In this document: positions 1 through 8,237 of the stretch, one piece after another
Position numbering within the stretch: the first letter of the stretch is position 1
Layout: each line of letters starts with the position of its first letter
Assembly (NCBI GenBank): GCA_900545995.1
Contig: URBM01000002.1
Span: forward strand, 1 to 41,322
Reading direction: 5' to 3'
Origin: an uncultured Collinsella sp.
GTDB lineage: Bacteria > Actinomycetota > Coriobacteriia > Coriobacteriales > Coriobacteriaceae
Length of the DNA: 41,322 nt
Translations under genes and position numbers: made by a program
The notes under the pieces: model-generated
What the model saw: only the letters and a program-made list of their open reading frames with translations
What the model was told of the DNA's origin: nothing
Database searches by the model: none

Positions 1-47
1 CTACACGAGCCTTATCGTCGGCAGCGTCAGATGTGTATAAGAGACAG
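1..47 (+). other. Untrimmed Illumina Nextera adapter (not genomic)
   Basis: Positions 15-47 match the 33-base Nextera read-1 transposon adapter, ending in the 19-base mosaic end AGATGTGTATAAGAGACAG at 29-47. Positions 1-6 (CTACAC) match the end of the P5 oligonucleotide, and 7-14 (GAGCCTTA) sit exactly where the 8-base i5 index belongs; from memory this is a Nextera XT v2 index. Genomic DNA starts at 48. The reading frame through the adapter gives the residues MCIRDS, a recognised contamination artefact in protein databases, and must not be annotated as the start of the following gene. Confidence 0.97.
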
Positions 48-48
48 C

Positions 49-1596
49 ACCATGACTGCATGGGACTTCAAGGCCGACGAGAAGGGTATGACCTACCCCG
101 AGCCGATGGACGAGATCCCGGCTGAGTTCGCCGACATCGCTGCCACCAAGCGCGAGGAGCTCCTCGACGCTGCTGCCAGCTTTGACGATGAGCTCATGGA
201 GAAGATCCTCATGGAGGAGGACTTCACCGTCGAGGAGCTCAAGGCCGCTCTGCGCAAGGGCGTTCTGGCCAACGAGCTCAACCTCGTCTTCGTGGGCTCC
301 GCCTACAAGAACAAGGGCGTTCAGGAGCTGCTCGACGCTGTCGTCGACTACCTGCCCAGCCCGCTCGACGTTGAGGCCGTTACCGGTACCGATCCGGACA
401 CCGGCGAGGAGATCCAGCGTCATCCTTCCTTCGACGAGCCCTTCTCCGGCCTGGTCTTCAAGATCATGACCGACCCGTTCGTCGGTAAGCTCACCTATGT
501 CCGCGTTTACTCCGGCCGCGCCGAGTCCGGCTCCTACGTGGTCAACGCTTCCAACGGTCAGCGCGAGCGCCTCGGCCGCATCCTCGAGATGAACGCCGCC
601 GAGCGTATCGACCGTGACGACGCTGCCGCTGGCGACATCGTCGCTTGCGTCGGCTTCAAGAACTCCACCACCGGTGACACCCTGTGCGCCGAGGGCAAGG
701 AGATCGTCCTCGAGAAGATCGAGTTCGCTAAGCCCGTTATCGACGTTGCCATCGAGCCCAAGACCAAGGCCGAGCAGGACAAGATGTCCCTGGCTCTGAC
801 CAAGCTCGCCGAGGAGGACCCGACCTTCCAGGTGTCCACCAACCACGAGACCGGCCAGACCATCATCGCCGGCATGGGCGAGCTGCACCTCGAGATCATC
901 GTCGACCGTCTGCTCCGCGAGTTCAAGGTTGACGCTAACGTTGGTAAGCCCCAGGTTGCCTACCGCGAGACCGCTGGTCACGACGTCGAGAAGGCTGAGG
1001 GCAAGTTCGTCCGTCAGTCCGGCGGTCGCGGTCAGTACGGCCACGCCGTCATCAAGCTCGAGAAGATGGAGGAGGGCTTCGGCTACGAGTTCGTCAACGC
1101 TATCGTCGGCGGCGTCGTGCCCAAGGAGTACATCCCGTCCATCGACAAGGGCATCCAGGAGGCCCTGAACACCGGTGTTATCGCCGGCTTCCCGGTCCTC
1201 GACGTTAAGGTCACCCTGTTCGACGGTTCTTACCACGAGGTCGACTCCTCCGAGGCCGCCTTCAAGATCGCCGGTTCCATGGCTATCAAGGACGCCCTCA
1301 AGAAGTCCGATCCGCAGCTGCTCGAGCCGATCATGGCTGTCGAGGTCGAGACCCCTGAGCAGTACATGGGCGACGTTATGGGCAACCTCTCCGGTCGCCG
1401 CGGCAAGATCGAGGGCATGGAGGATCGCAAGAACAGCAAGCTCATCCGTGCCAAGGTGCCGCTGGGCGAGATGTTCGGTTACGCTACCGACCTTCGCTCC
1501 CAGACCCAGGGCCGTGCATCCTACACGATGCAGTTCGACTCTTATGAGCCCGCGCCCAAGTCCATCGTGGACGAGGTCATGAGCAAGAACGCCTAA
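49..1596 (+). CDS. fusA: Elongation factor G, 5'-truncated
   Basis: EF-G is the ribosomal translocase GTPase acting in the cytoplasm. About 515 residues are present against roughly 700 in the full protein. The missing N-terminal part, about 190 residues, carries the P-loop and most GTP-binding motifs; the G5 segment VFVGSAYKNKGVQ remains. Domain II follows (FSGLVFKIMTDPFVGKLTYV), then domain III with EEDPTF and the GMGELHLEI motif, domain IV with GGRGQYGH, and domain V with MGNLSGRRGKIEGM. The reading frame is intact to TAA at 1594. Truncation is caused by the contig end: the frame enters directly from adapter sequence at 47/48. Its downstream neighbour is rpsJ, 60 bp away, with no tuf gene between them. 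Confidence 0.97.
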   Translation, partial: TMTAWDFKADEKGMTYPEPMDEIPAEFADIAATKREELLDAAASFDDELMEKILMEEDFTVEELKAALRKGVLANELNLVFVGSAYKNKGVQELLDAVVDYLPSPLDVEAVTGTDPDTGEEIQRHPSFDEPFSGLVFKIMTDPFVGKLTYVRVYSGRAESGSYVVNASNGQRERLGRILEMNAAERIDRDDAAAGDIVACVGFKNSTTGDTLCAEGKEIVLEKIEFAKPVIDVAIEPKTKAEQDKMSLALTKLAEEDPTFQVSTNHETGQTIIAGMGELHLEIIVDRLLREFKVDANVGKPQVAYRETAGHDVEKAEGKFVRQSGGRGQYGHAVIKLEKMEEGFGYEFVNAIVGGVVPKEYIPSIDKGIQEALNTGVIAGFPVLDVKVTLFDGSYHEVDSSEAAFKIAGSMAIKDALKKSDPQLLEPIMAVEVETPEQYMGDVMGNLSGRRGKIEGMEDRKNSKLIRAKVPLGEMFGYATDLRSQTQGRASYTMQFDSYEPAPKSIVDEVMSKNA

Positions 1597-1656
1597 GTTC
1601 GAGCTCCCTGTTACGTAATCCGCGAGAACATCTCTCGCACTCTTTGGAGGTTTAAG

Positions 1657-1965
1657 TTGGCTACCCAGAAGATCCGCATTCGCCTCAAGGGCTATGATCA
1701 CGAGGTCGTCGATCAGTCCGCGAAGCTCATCGTCGAGACTGCTCAGAAGACCGGCGCTCGCGTTTCCGGTCCTGTCCCCCTGCCCACCGAGCGCAACCTG
1801 TACACGGTTATCCGCTCGCCGCACGTGAACAAGGACTCCCGTGAGCAGTTCGAGATGCGCACCCACAAGCGCCTCATCGACATCCTCGACCCCACCTCGG
1901 GCACCGTTGATTCGCTCATGCGTCTCGACCTCCCCGCTGGCGTCGACATCGACATCAAGCTCTAA
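1657..1965 (+). CDS. rpsJ: 30S ribosomal protein S10
   Basis: S10 is a small-subunit protein (also NusE in antitermination). The 102-residue protein is full length, starts ATQKIRIRLKGYDHEVVDQS and contains the conserved SPHVNKDSREQFEMRTHKRL block. The start is TTG at 1657, six bases after GGAGG (1646-1650). A small hairpin (GCGAGA 1622-1627 with TCTCGC 1633-1638) precedes the ribosome binding site. It follows fusA closely and is closed off by a strong terminator at 1986. It is therefore the last gene of the str-type operon rather than the first gene of the S10 operon, whose next member rplC lies 14 kb away. Confidence 0.97.
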   Translation: MATQKIRIRLKGYDHEVVDQSAKLIVETAQKTGARVSGPVPLPTERNLYTVIRSPHVNKDSREQFEMRTHKRLIDILDPTSGTVDSLMRLDLPAGVDIDIKL

Positions 1966-1985
1966 GCGATATCGCTCATAGCTTA

Positions 1986-2028
1986 AAGGGCCCCGCTGCC
2001 GTTACGGTAGCGGGGCCCTTTTGTTTTG
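1986..2028 (+). terminator. Intrinsic terminator after rpsJ
   Basis: A 16-bp stem (AAGGGCCCCGCTGCCG paired with CGGTAGCGGGGCCCTT, one G-U pair) with a three-base loop is followed by TTGTTTT. It separates rpsJ from everything downstream, so readthrough into the rest of the ribosomal genes is not expected. Confidence 0.93.
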
Positions 2029-2081
2029 AGTTTAGATTTTGGGATAGCGAATTCGTCTGCCGAGCCGGCGGCTGCGGCGCC

Positions 2082-2858
2082 CTATTCGCTCAGGGGGCGC
2101 AAGGATGCTTCTTCGAAGTGGAAGACGCACAAGCCGCTCTCGGTCTCAATGCATGCGCGGCCGCAATCGTCGACCTTTCTAAATATGCCTCGTGCCAGCT
2201 CGTCTCCAGCGGGGGAGCGGGCGATAACGTGCTTCCCGATCCAATTGAGGTGAGCGATATATTCGTCGTGGACGGGCGCGAGCGGACCGGCGTCTTCTTC
2301 CTTGGCGTTGAGGCGCTCTGCCCAGGTATCTACAGCGTCTATAACTGCGTGATAGACCTCATCGAGGAGCATGTCGACGGCAGGAACGTTTTCGTTAAGG
2401 TCCGAGAGACCGATTGCCGCCAGGCCGCCATCGGGCACCTCTTGGGGCGTGTAGTTTACGTTGACACCAATGCCGCAGACGGCGAAAGGTTTGCCTTCGT
2501 TATCGCGTGCGGCCTCGACCAGAATGCCGCCGAGTTTGCGTCCTCGCGCGACCAGGTCGTTGGGCCATTTGAGGCCAATCTCGTTTGCAAGACCTTGCTT
2601 TTCGAGTGCTTCGAGCACCACTAGGCCGCTGACGGCGGCAAGACCAGAGTACTTTGCGGGATTAACGCATGGACGCAGGACAATCGAAAGCAATAGGTTG
2701 CCGGCGGTTGAATCCCACTTGTGGCCGCGCCGGCCGCGTCCTGCCGTTTGCGCGCGGGCGGCAAGTCCTGTGCCGTGCGGCGCACCCTGTTTTCCTGCCT
2801 CGAGCAGGTCATCGTTGGTCGATCCGGTTACGTCGACAATCGTTAATTGGGCATCCAT
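2082..2858 (-). CDS. birA: Biotin--[acetyl-CoA-carboxylase] ligase
   Basis: BirA makes biotinyl-AMP and transfers biotin to the lysine of the carboxyl carrier protein. The 258-residue protein has the family motifs GRGRRG (about residues 40-45), KWPNDLV (97-103) and GRKLGGILVE (106-115). It lacks the N-terminal helix-turn-helix of repressor-type BirA, so it is the monofunctional class. An upstream in-frame ATG at 2939 would add 27 residues with no family resemblance; the ATG at 2858 is preferred because of AAGGAGGT at 2869-2876, about 10 bases away, and because MDAQLTIVDVTGSTNDD is a typical start. It is divergent from the fab/acc operon, which encodes its substrate AccB at 8238. Confidence 0.93.
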   Translation of the reverse strand: MDAQLTIVDVTGSTNDDLLEAGKQGAPHGTGLAARAQTAGRGRRGHKWDSTAGNLLLSIVLRPCVNPAKYSGLAAVSGLVVLEALEKQGLANEIGLKWPNDLVARGRKLGGILVEAARDNEGKPFAVCGIGVNVNYTPQEVPDGGLAAIGLSDLNENVPAVDMLLDEVYHAVIDAVDTWAERLNAKEEDAGPLAPVHDEYIAHLNWIGKHVIARSPAGDELARGIFRKVDDCGRACIETESGLCVFHFEEASLRPLSE

Positions 2859-2952
2859 AGCGGCTGCTACCTCCTTATTGAATAAGTGAATGACGCAATG
2901 GTGTCGAGAGATAGACACAATGTGAAGCCTTTGTCGCATTTGGACAATTTAA

Positions 2953-2969
2953 TGTTAACACGTCAACAA
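2953..2969. promoter_or_regulatory. Candidate fab operator, copy 1
   Basis: TGTTAACACGTCAACAA is an imperfect palindrome (TGTTxACxxGTxAACA, 12 of 16 positions symmetrical). A second copy differing in one base starts 48 bp downstream at 3001. Placement in the birA-fabH divergent intergenic region suggests binding sites for an unidentified dimeric regulator. No regulator gene is next to it. Confidence 0.6.
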
Positions 2970-3000
2970 AGACTGAAATGCGTTATCCTCTCTTGGTCGA

Positions 3001-3017
3001 TGTAAACACGTCAACAA
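3001..3017. promoter_or_regulatory. Candidate fab operator, copy 2
   Basis: TGTAAACACGTCAACAA is identical to the copy at 2953 in 16 of 17 bases. It lies three bases upstream of the AAAGGAGG ribosome binding site of fabH (3021-3028), a position compatible with repression close to or downstream of the transcription start. Confidence 0.6.
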
Positions 3018-3034
3018 CTCAAAGGAGGTTAGTG

Positions 3035-3994
3035 ATGGGTTTCACGATTCTTGGAACAGGCTCGGCGCTTCCTGAACGCAGCGTTTCCAATGACGAGCTG
3101 TCTGAGTTCCTCGATACCTCGGATGAGTGGATTTTTACCCGCACGGGTATCAAGAGCCGCCACGTCTGCACCACCGAGTCACTTGACGACCTTGCCGTAG
3201 CGGCGAGTGAGCGGGCACTCCAGGTGTCCGGAATCGACGCGAGCCAGCTGGATCTGATCGTCTGTTCGACGACGACGGGTGACCACCTTGTTCCCGCTGA
3301 GGCGTGTGCCGTTGCTGAGCGTCTGGGCGCGACGTGCCCTGCCTTCGATGTCTCGGCGGCTTGTGCCGGCTTCGTATTTGCGCTCGATGTCGCCGAGGGC
3401 TATATCGCCCGCGGTCGCGCCGAGCGCGTGCTTGTCGTTGCTGCCGAGCAGATGACGCGCGCGCTCGACTGGACCGACCGTGCCACCTGCGTGCTCTTTG
3501 GCGATGGGGCAGGCGCCGCAGTGATTGAGGCTGGGGGAGACAGTCCCCTTGCCGTTGAGCTTTCGACGGCGCCCGACGTCGAGACGTTGCGCGTTCCCGG
3601 TCTGGTCGGTACCTCGCCGTTTAAGGCTTCCGCAGATAGCGCGAGCGTGCTGTCCATGAATGGCCGCCGCGTGTTCAAGTTCGGCGTCAACGCCATCTGC
3701 GACACGGTCCATAAGCTTGCGATCGATGCGGGCATTTTGGTCGAAGACATCGATCATTTTGTATTCCATCAGGCTAACGAACGAATCCTGAGCCAGGCGG
3801 TCAAGCGCCTGGGCGTGCCGGACGAGCGCGTGGTTCGCACGTTGCGCGAGACCGGCAACATTTCGAGCGCATGCATTCCGCTTGCCCTCGACCGGCTGGC
3901 AAACGCCGGTGCACTTCACACAGGCGACACCATCGCCTTGGTTGGATTTGGCGCCGGTCTGGATATAGGTGGCTATCTGCTTCGTTGGAAGTAG
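3035..3994 (+). CDS. fabH: 3-oxoacyl-ACP synthase III
   Basis: FabH starts fatty-acid synthesis by condensing an acyl-CoA primer with malonyl-ACP. The 319-residue protein has the Cys-His-Asn triad: C110 in DVSAACAGF, H245 in FVFHQANERI and N275 in ETGNISSACIP. The start at ATG 3035 has AAAGGAGG six bases upstream; an in-frame ATG at 2978 would run through the operator-like repeat at 3001 and is unlikely. This is the first gene of the fab/acc operon. It is 51 bp from acpP and divergent from birA. Confidence 0.95.
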   Translation: MGFTILGTGSALPERSVSNDELSEFLDTSDEWIFTRTGIKSRHVCTTESLDDLAVAASERALQVSGIDASQLDLIVCSTTTGDHLVPAEACAVAERLGATCPAFDVSAACAGFVFALDVAEGYIARGRAERVLVVAAEQMTRALDWTDRATCVLFGDGAGAAVIEAGGDSPLAVELSTAPDVETLRVPGLVGTSPFKASADSASVLSMNGRRVFKFGVNAICDTVHKLAIDAGILVEDIDHFVFHQANERILSQAVKRLGVPDERVVRTLRETGNISSACIPLALDRLANAGALHTGDTIALVGFGAGLDIGGYLLRWK

Positions 3995-4045
3995 TCGCAC
4001 ATAGGAAATAAAAACGCCCTAGGGCACAACCAAAGGAGAACTACC

Positions 4046-4282
4046 ATGGCAGATCAGAAGACCTTCGAGCGCGTTTGCGACGTTATCCGCGAGACCGCCG
4101 GTCTTGACGATGTCGAGATGAAGCCCGAGTCCACGCTCGAGGAGATTGGTCTCGACAGCCTGGGCACCGTCGAGATCCTCGTTGCCGTCGAGGACGAGTT
4201 TGGCATCCAGCTCGATACCGAGGAGAACCCCAAGACGGTCGGCGAGTTCGCCGATACGGTCGAGGCGGCATTGGAGAAGTAG
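4046..4282 (+). CDS. acpP: Acyl carrier protein
   Basis: The 78-residue acidic protein carries the growing acyl chain on phosphopantetheine attached to S38 in the motif GLDSLGTVE. It has the four-helix ACP length and composition. A ribosome binding site (AAAGGAGA) precedes ATG 4046. It sits between fabH and fabK, as in many Firmicutes fab operons, with only two bases separating its stop from fabK. Confidence 0.95.
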   Translation: MADQKTFERVCDVIRETAGLDDVEMKPESTLEEIGLDSLGTVEILVAVEDEFGIQLDTEENPKTVGEFADTVEAALEK

Positions 4283-4284
4283 AG

Positions 4285-5229
4285 ATGCTCAAGACTCCTC
4301 TCTGCGATCTGCTCGGCATCGAAAAGCCCGTGTTCCAGGGCGGTATGGCCTGGATTGCCGATGCCTCGCTGGCGTCCGCAGTGTCCGAGGCGGGTGGCTT
4401 AGGCATCATCGCGGCCATGAACGCCGACGCCAACTGGCTGCGCGACCAGATTCACGAGCTGCGCGCCAGGACGGATAAACCCTTTGGCGCCAACGTCATG
4501 CTCATGAGCCCGTTTGCCGACGAGGTCGCGCAGGTCGTGATTGACGAGCGAGTGCCGGTCGTCGTGACGGGTGCCGGTAATCCCACCAAGTACATGAAAG
4601 CTTGGAACGATGCGGGCATCAAGGTCATCCCGGTCGTTGCCTCGGTGGCGCTGGCGCGTCTCGTGGCGCGTCGCGGGGCCGCCGCCGTGGTTGCCGAAGG
4701 CACTGAATCTGGTGGACATATTGGCGAGACATCGACGATGGCGCTCGTTCCGCAGGTTGTCGACGCGGTCGATATCCCCGTTGTGGCAGCTGGCGGTATC
4801 GCCGATGGTCGCGGCGTGGCAGCGGCCTTTATGCTCGGTGCCGCCGGCGTCCAGGTGGGTACACGCTTCCTCGTTGCAAACGAATGCACTGTTTCTGAGC
4901 AGTACAAAGAGCTGGTGCTCAAGGCGGGAGACACCTCGACGCGCGCGACTGGCCGTTCGACGGGACATCCGGTGCGTGCGCTTAAGAGCCCCTTCACCAA
5001 TGCCTACGCCAAAAGTGAGGCAGCGGGCGCAAGTGCCGAGGAGCTCGGGGCCATGGGTACGGGCGCTCTTCGCAAGGCTGCAAAGGATGGTAATTACGAA
5101 GAGGGTTCGTATCTGTGTGGGCAGATTGCCGGCATGGTCAACGAGCGCCAGAGCGCACGCGAAATCGTTGACGACCTGGTCGATGGCGCCGAGCACGTCC
5201 TGAAGGGTGCGTGCGCATGGGTGGCGTAG
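4285..5229 (+). CDS. fabK: Enoyl-ACP reductase II (FMN-dependent)
   Basis: FabK performs the last reduction of each elongation cycle using FMN and NAD(P)H. The 314-residue TIM-barrel protein begins with TPLCDLLGIEKPVFQGGMAW and carries GGLGIIAA, AEGTESGGHIGE (H145, aligned with the FabK catalytic-region histidine), VVAAGGIADGRGVAAA and GVQVGTRFL. Nitronate monooxygenases share this fold, but the position between acpP and fabD supports FabK. It is the only enoyl reductase in the operon. Its end overlaps fabD by 13 bases. Confidence 0.92.
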   Translation: MLKTPLCDLLGIEKPVFQGGMAWIADASLASAVSEAGGLGIIAAMNADANWLRDQIHELRARTDKPFGANVMLMSPFADEVAQVVIDERVPVVVTGAGNPTKYMKAWNDAGIKVIPVVASVALARLVARRGAAAVVAEGTESGGHIGETSTMALVPQVVDAVDIPVVAAGGIADGRGVAAAFMLGAAGVQVGTRFLVANECTVSEQYKELVLKAGDTSTRATGRSTGHPVRALKSPFTNAYAKSEAAGASAEELGAMGTGALRKAAKDGNYEEGSYLCGQIAGMVNERQSAREIVDDLVDGAEHVLKGACAWVA

Positions 5230-6143
5230 CGTTTTTGTTTGCCGGCCAGGGTGCCCAGCACCCCGCGATGGGCGTCGACTTGATCGAGACATCGCCGGCG
5301 GCTGCCGAGGTGTTCGTCATTGCCGATGAGGTGCGTCCGGGAACCAGTGAGCAGTGCCGGAGCGCCTCCAAGGAGGAACTCTCGCAGACCGAGAACACAC
5401 AGCCTTGCGTGTTCGTGCACGACTTGGCAGCGGCTACCGCCCTGCGCGAGCGCGGCGTGGTGCCTGCCGCCTGTGCGGGATTCTCGCTGGGCGAGGTCGC
5501 CGCGCTCACCTTTGCGGGGGCATTCGATACGCGAGCGGGCTTTGAGCTCGTGTGCGAGCGCGCGGCGCTTATGGCCACGGCGGCTGAGCGTCACCCCGGC
5601 GGCATGCGCGCCGCCATCAAGCTCGATGCGGCGCAAGTTGAGGGCCTGGCAAAACAGGCAGGCGAGGACTGCTGGCCGGTCAACTACAACAGCCCCCAGC
5701 AGACGGTTGTGGCCGGAGCGCCCGATGCGTTGCAGACCCTCGACGTCCTGGTAAAAGAGGCTGGTGGCCGGGCCATGAAGGTCGCGGTGTCGGGTGCATT
5801 CCATAGCCCCTATATGGCCGAGGCGACCTGTGGCCTTGCTGCATATATCGATGCCGGTCACGCGCCGTCCCCGTTGCTCATTCCTGTTATGGCAAATATG
5901 ACGGCGGCGCCCTATCCGGCGGACCCGCGAGCGGCATCGGATGTCTTGGCCAACCAGGTGAGCCATGCCGTGCGTTGGGTCGACACGCTGCACACTCTGC
6001 AGGATCAGGGTATCGACACGTTTATTGAGGTTGGCCCCGGCAAAACGCTGTCCGGCTTGGTCAAGCGCACGTTGAGCGACGTTCGTGTGTATTCGTGCGA
6101 AACGGCCGAACAGGTCGCAGCTATTGCCGACGAGCTCGCATAG
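5217..6143 (+). CDS. fabD: Malonyl-CoA:ACP transacylase
   Basis: FabD loads malonyl groups onto ACP. The 308-residue protein has the oxyanion motif GQGAQ (10-14), the nucleophile S90 in GFSLGEVAAL (Phe replaces the more common His before the Ser) and H196 in GAFHSPYM. ATG 5217 is preferred over GTG 5211 because AAGGG at 5203-5207 is nine bases from the former and only three from the latter. It overlaps the end of fabK, which suggests translational coupling. Confidence 0.93.
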   Translation: MGGVAFLFAGQGAQHPAMGVDLIETSPAAAEVFVIADEVRPGTSEQCRSASKEELSQTENTQPCVFVHDLAAATALRERGVVPAACAGFSLGEVAALTFAGAFDTRAGFELVCERAALMATAAERHPGGMRAAIKLDAAQVEGLAKQAGEDCWPVNYNSPQQTVVAGAPDALQTLDVLVKEAGGRAMKVAVSGAFHSPYMAEATCGLAAYIDAGHAPSPLLIPVMANMTAAPYPADPRAASDVLANQVSHAVRWVDTLHTLQDQGIDTFIEVGPGKTLSGLVKRTLSDVRVYSCETAEQVAAIADELA

Positions 6144-6173
6144 CCCACAGGGCTGTAACCCGAAAGGAATGAC

Positions 6174-6947
6174 ATGGGCAACTTGAACAACGGCGCGCTC
6201 GAGCGCAACGACTCACGTCGCGTGGCGCTTGTCACGGGCGGCTCGCGCGGCATCGGTCGCGCTTGTGCCGTGGGCCTGGCGGAGGACGGCTTTGATATCG
6301 CCGTCGTCTATGCCGGTAGCGCAGATGCGGCGCGCGAGACGTGCGAAGCCTGTGAGGCGGCTGGCGCCACGGCGCGCGCATATCAATGTGACGTGGCCGA
6401 CCCCGCCGCCGTCAACACTTGCGTGGAGACGGTCCTCAACGACTTTGGCTCCATTTGGGCGCTCGTCAACAACGCCGGCATCACGCGCGACGGCCTGCTC
6501 ATGCGTATGGGCGACGATGCCTTTGACCGCGTGCTCGATGTCAATCTCAAGGGCACGTTCAATACGACGCGCGCACTCACCAAGACCTTTATGCGCCAGC
6601 GCGGCGGTTGCGTCGTCAACATGAGCTCGGTCGTGGGCCTGATGGGCAATGCCGGGCAGGCCAACTATGCTGCCTCCAAGGCGGGCGTCATCGGCCTGAC
6701 CAAGGCGGTAGCGCGCGAGCTTGCGCCCCGCGGCGTACGAGTGAACGCGGTCGCCCCCGGGTTTGTCGAGACCGATATGACGGCAAAGCTTTCGGATAAG
6801 GTGCGTGCGGCAACCGAGGAGCAGATTCCCCTTAAGCGTATGGCGCAGCCCGAGGAGGTGGCCGGTGTGGTGCGCTTTTTAGCGAGCGATGCGGCTGCTT
6901 ACATTACGGGCGAGGTCGTGCGCGTCGACGGCGGAATGGCGATGTAG
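6174..6947 (+). CDS. fabG: 3-oxoacyl-ACP reductase
   Basis: FabG is the NADPH-dependent short-chain dehydrogenase of the elongation cycle. The 257-residue protein shows the cofactor motif TGGSRGIGR (21-29), NNAG (99-102) and a catalytic tetrad N124, S152, Y165, K169 (YAASK). It also has the conserved VNAVAPGFVETDMT segment and the C-terminal YITGEVVRVDGGMAM. It is the fifth gene of the operon, between fabD and fabF. Confidence 0.95.
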   Translation: MGNLNNGALERNDSRRVALVTGGSRGIGRACAVGLAEDGFDIAVVYAGSADAARETCEACEAAGATARAYQCDVADPAAVNTCVETVLNDFGSIWALVNNAGITRDGLLMRMGDDAFDRVLDVNLKGTFNTTRALTKTFMRQRGGCVVNMSSVVGLMGNAGQANYAASKAGVIGLTKAVARELAPRGVRVNAVAPGFVETDMTAKLSDKVRAATEEQIPLKRMAQPEEVAGVVRFLASDAAAYITGEVVRVDGGMAM

Positions 6948-6986
6948 AAACCAGGGCCGAACAACGGCTTGGATGAGGAGACCATG

Positions 6987-8234
6987 ATGGAACAGAGGGT
7001 TGCAATTACCGGCATCGGCGCCGTATCGCCACTCGGCAACACGGCGCTTGCCACCTGGGCGGCTATGTGCGCCGGCACGTGCGGTATCGGACCGATCACG
7101 CACTTCGATACCGACGCGTTTGCCGTTAAAGTGGCGGCCGAGGTCAAGGGTTTTGACGGCAACGAGTACTTTGGCAAGCGTGACGCCAAGCACCTGGACC
7201 CCTGCGTTCAGTTTGCCCTGGCAGCGTCGGACGAGGCCATGCACGATGCGGGCTTTGATGTCGAGGGCGCCATCGATCGCGAGCGCCTGGGCGTCTACGT
7301 GGGTTCGGGCGTGGGCGGCATGCAGACACTCGTCGACAACGTTCACACGATTGCCGACCGTGGGCCCCGCCGCGCATCGCCCTATATGATCGCGATGATG
7401 ATCCCCAATATGGCTTCGGGCAATATCGCAATCCGCCACAAGGCAAAGGGCCCGACCCTGCCCGTGGTGACCGCCTGCGCGACCTCGGCCCATGCCGTGG
7501 GCGAGGCGTTCCGCGCCATCAAGCATGGCTATGCCGATGCGATTCTCGCCGGCGGTGCCGAGGCCGCAATCATCCCCGATGCCGTTGCGGGCTTTACATC
7601 CTGCCGCGCACTCACCACTAATCCTGACCCGTCGACGGCTTGCCGCCCGTTTGATGCAGACCGCGACGGCTTTGTGATGGGCGAGGGTGCCTGCGTGCTC
7701 GTGCTGGAGAGCATGGAACATGCGCAGGCGCGCGGTGCGCACATTTATGCCGAGGTCGTGGGTTACGGCAACACCGATGATGCCTATCACATCACGAGCC
7801 CCGATCCCGAGGCTGCCGGCATTGCCCGTGCGATATCGCTGGCGGTGGCCGAGGGCGGCGTTAAGCCTTCCGAGGGCCTCTACATCAACGCTCACGGCAC
7901 CTCGACCAAGCTCAATGATTCGTCCGAGACGGCGGGCATTAAGCGTTCGCTCGGCGAGGACGCGGCACGCGCCGCGCACGTCTCGTCGACCAAGTCGATG
8001 ACCGGCCACATGATCGGTGCCACGGGCGCCATCGAGGTCATGGCCTGTGCCATGGCGCTCGAGCAGGGCGTGGTGCCGCCGACCATTAACTACCACACGC
8101 CCGATCCCGCCTGCGATCTTGATTACACGCCCAATCGCGCGGTTCGCGCCGACCTTACCTGGGCGCTTTCGACCAACCTGGGCTTTGGCGGGCACAACGC
8201 CGCCATCGCACTGCGTAGATATACGAGGAGCTAG
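6987..8234 (+). CDS. fabF: 3-oxoacyl-ACP synthase II
   Basis: FabF is the elongation condensing enzyme. With the ATG at 6987 (AGGAG at 6976-6980, six bases upstream) the protein is 415 residues, with the Cys-His-His triad C164 (VTACATSAH), H303 (NAHGTSTKLND) and H341 (MTGHMIGATG). An adjacent ATG at 6984 and a TTG at 6969 are also in frame, but spacing favours 6987. It is four bases from accB. Confidence 0.94.
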   Translation: MEQRVAITGIGAVSPLGNTALATWAAMCAGTCGIGPITHFDTDAFAVKVAAEVKGFDGNEYFGKRDAKHLDPCVQFALAASDEAMHDAGFDVEGAIDRERLGVYVGSGVGGMQTLVDNVHTIADRGPRRASPYMIAMMIPNMASGNIAIRHKAKGPTLPVVTACATSAHAVGEAFRAIKHGYADAILAGGAEAAIIPDAVAGFTSCRALTTNPDPSTACRPFDADRDGFVMGEGACVLVLESMEHAQARGAHIYAEVVGYGNTDDAYHITSPDPEAAGIARAISLAVAEGGVKPSEGLYINAHGTSTKLNDSSETAGIKRSLGEDAARAAHVSSTKSMTGHMIGATGAIEVMACAMALEQGVVPPTINYHTPDPACDLDYTPNRAVRADLTWALSTNLGFGGHNAAIALRRYTRS

Positions 8235-8237
8235 AGC

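Noticed and set aside
1..1866. A 621-residue open frame on the minus strand across fusA and rpsJ
   Set aside because: It is a shadow of the strongly biased codon use of EF-G and ends inside the adapter. Its Leu/Gly/Asp/His-rich composition matches no family. The same applies to the other long antisense frames over the ribosomal, fab and xdhD genes.
2978..3034. Upstream in-frame ATG extending fabH by 19 residues
   Set aside because: It would translate the operator-like repeat and the AAAGGAGG ribosome binding site; the ATG at 3035 gives the standard FabH N-terminus.
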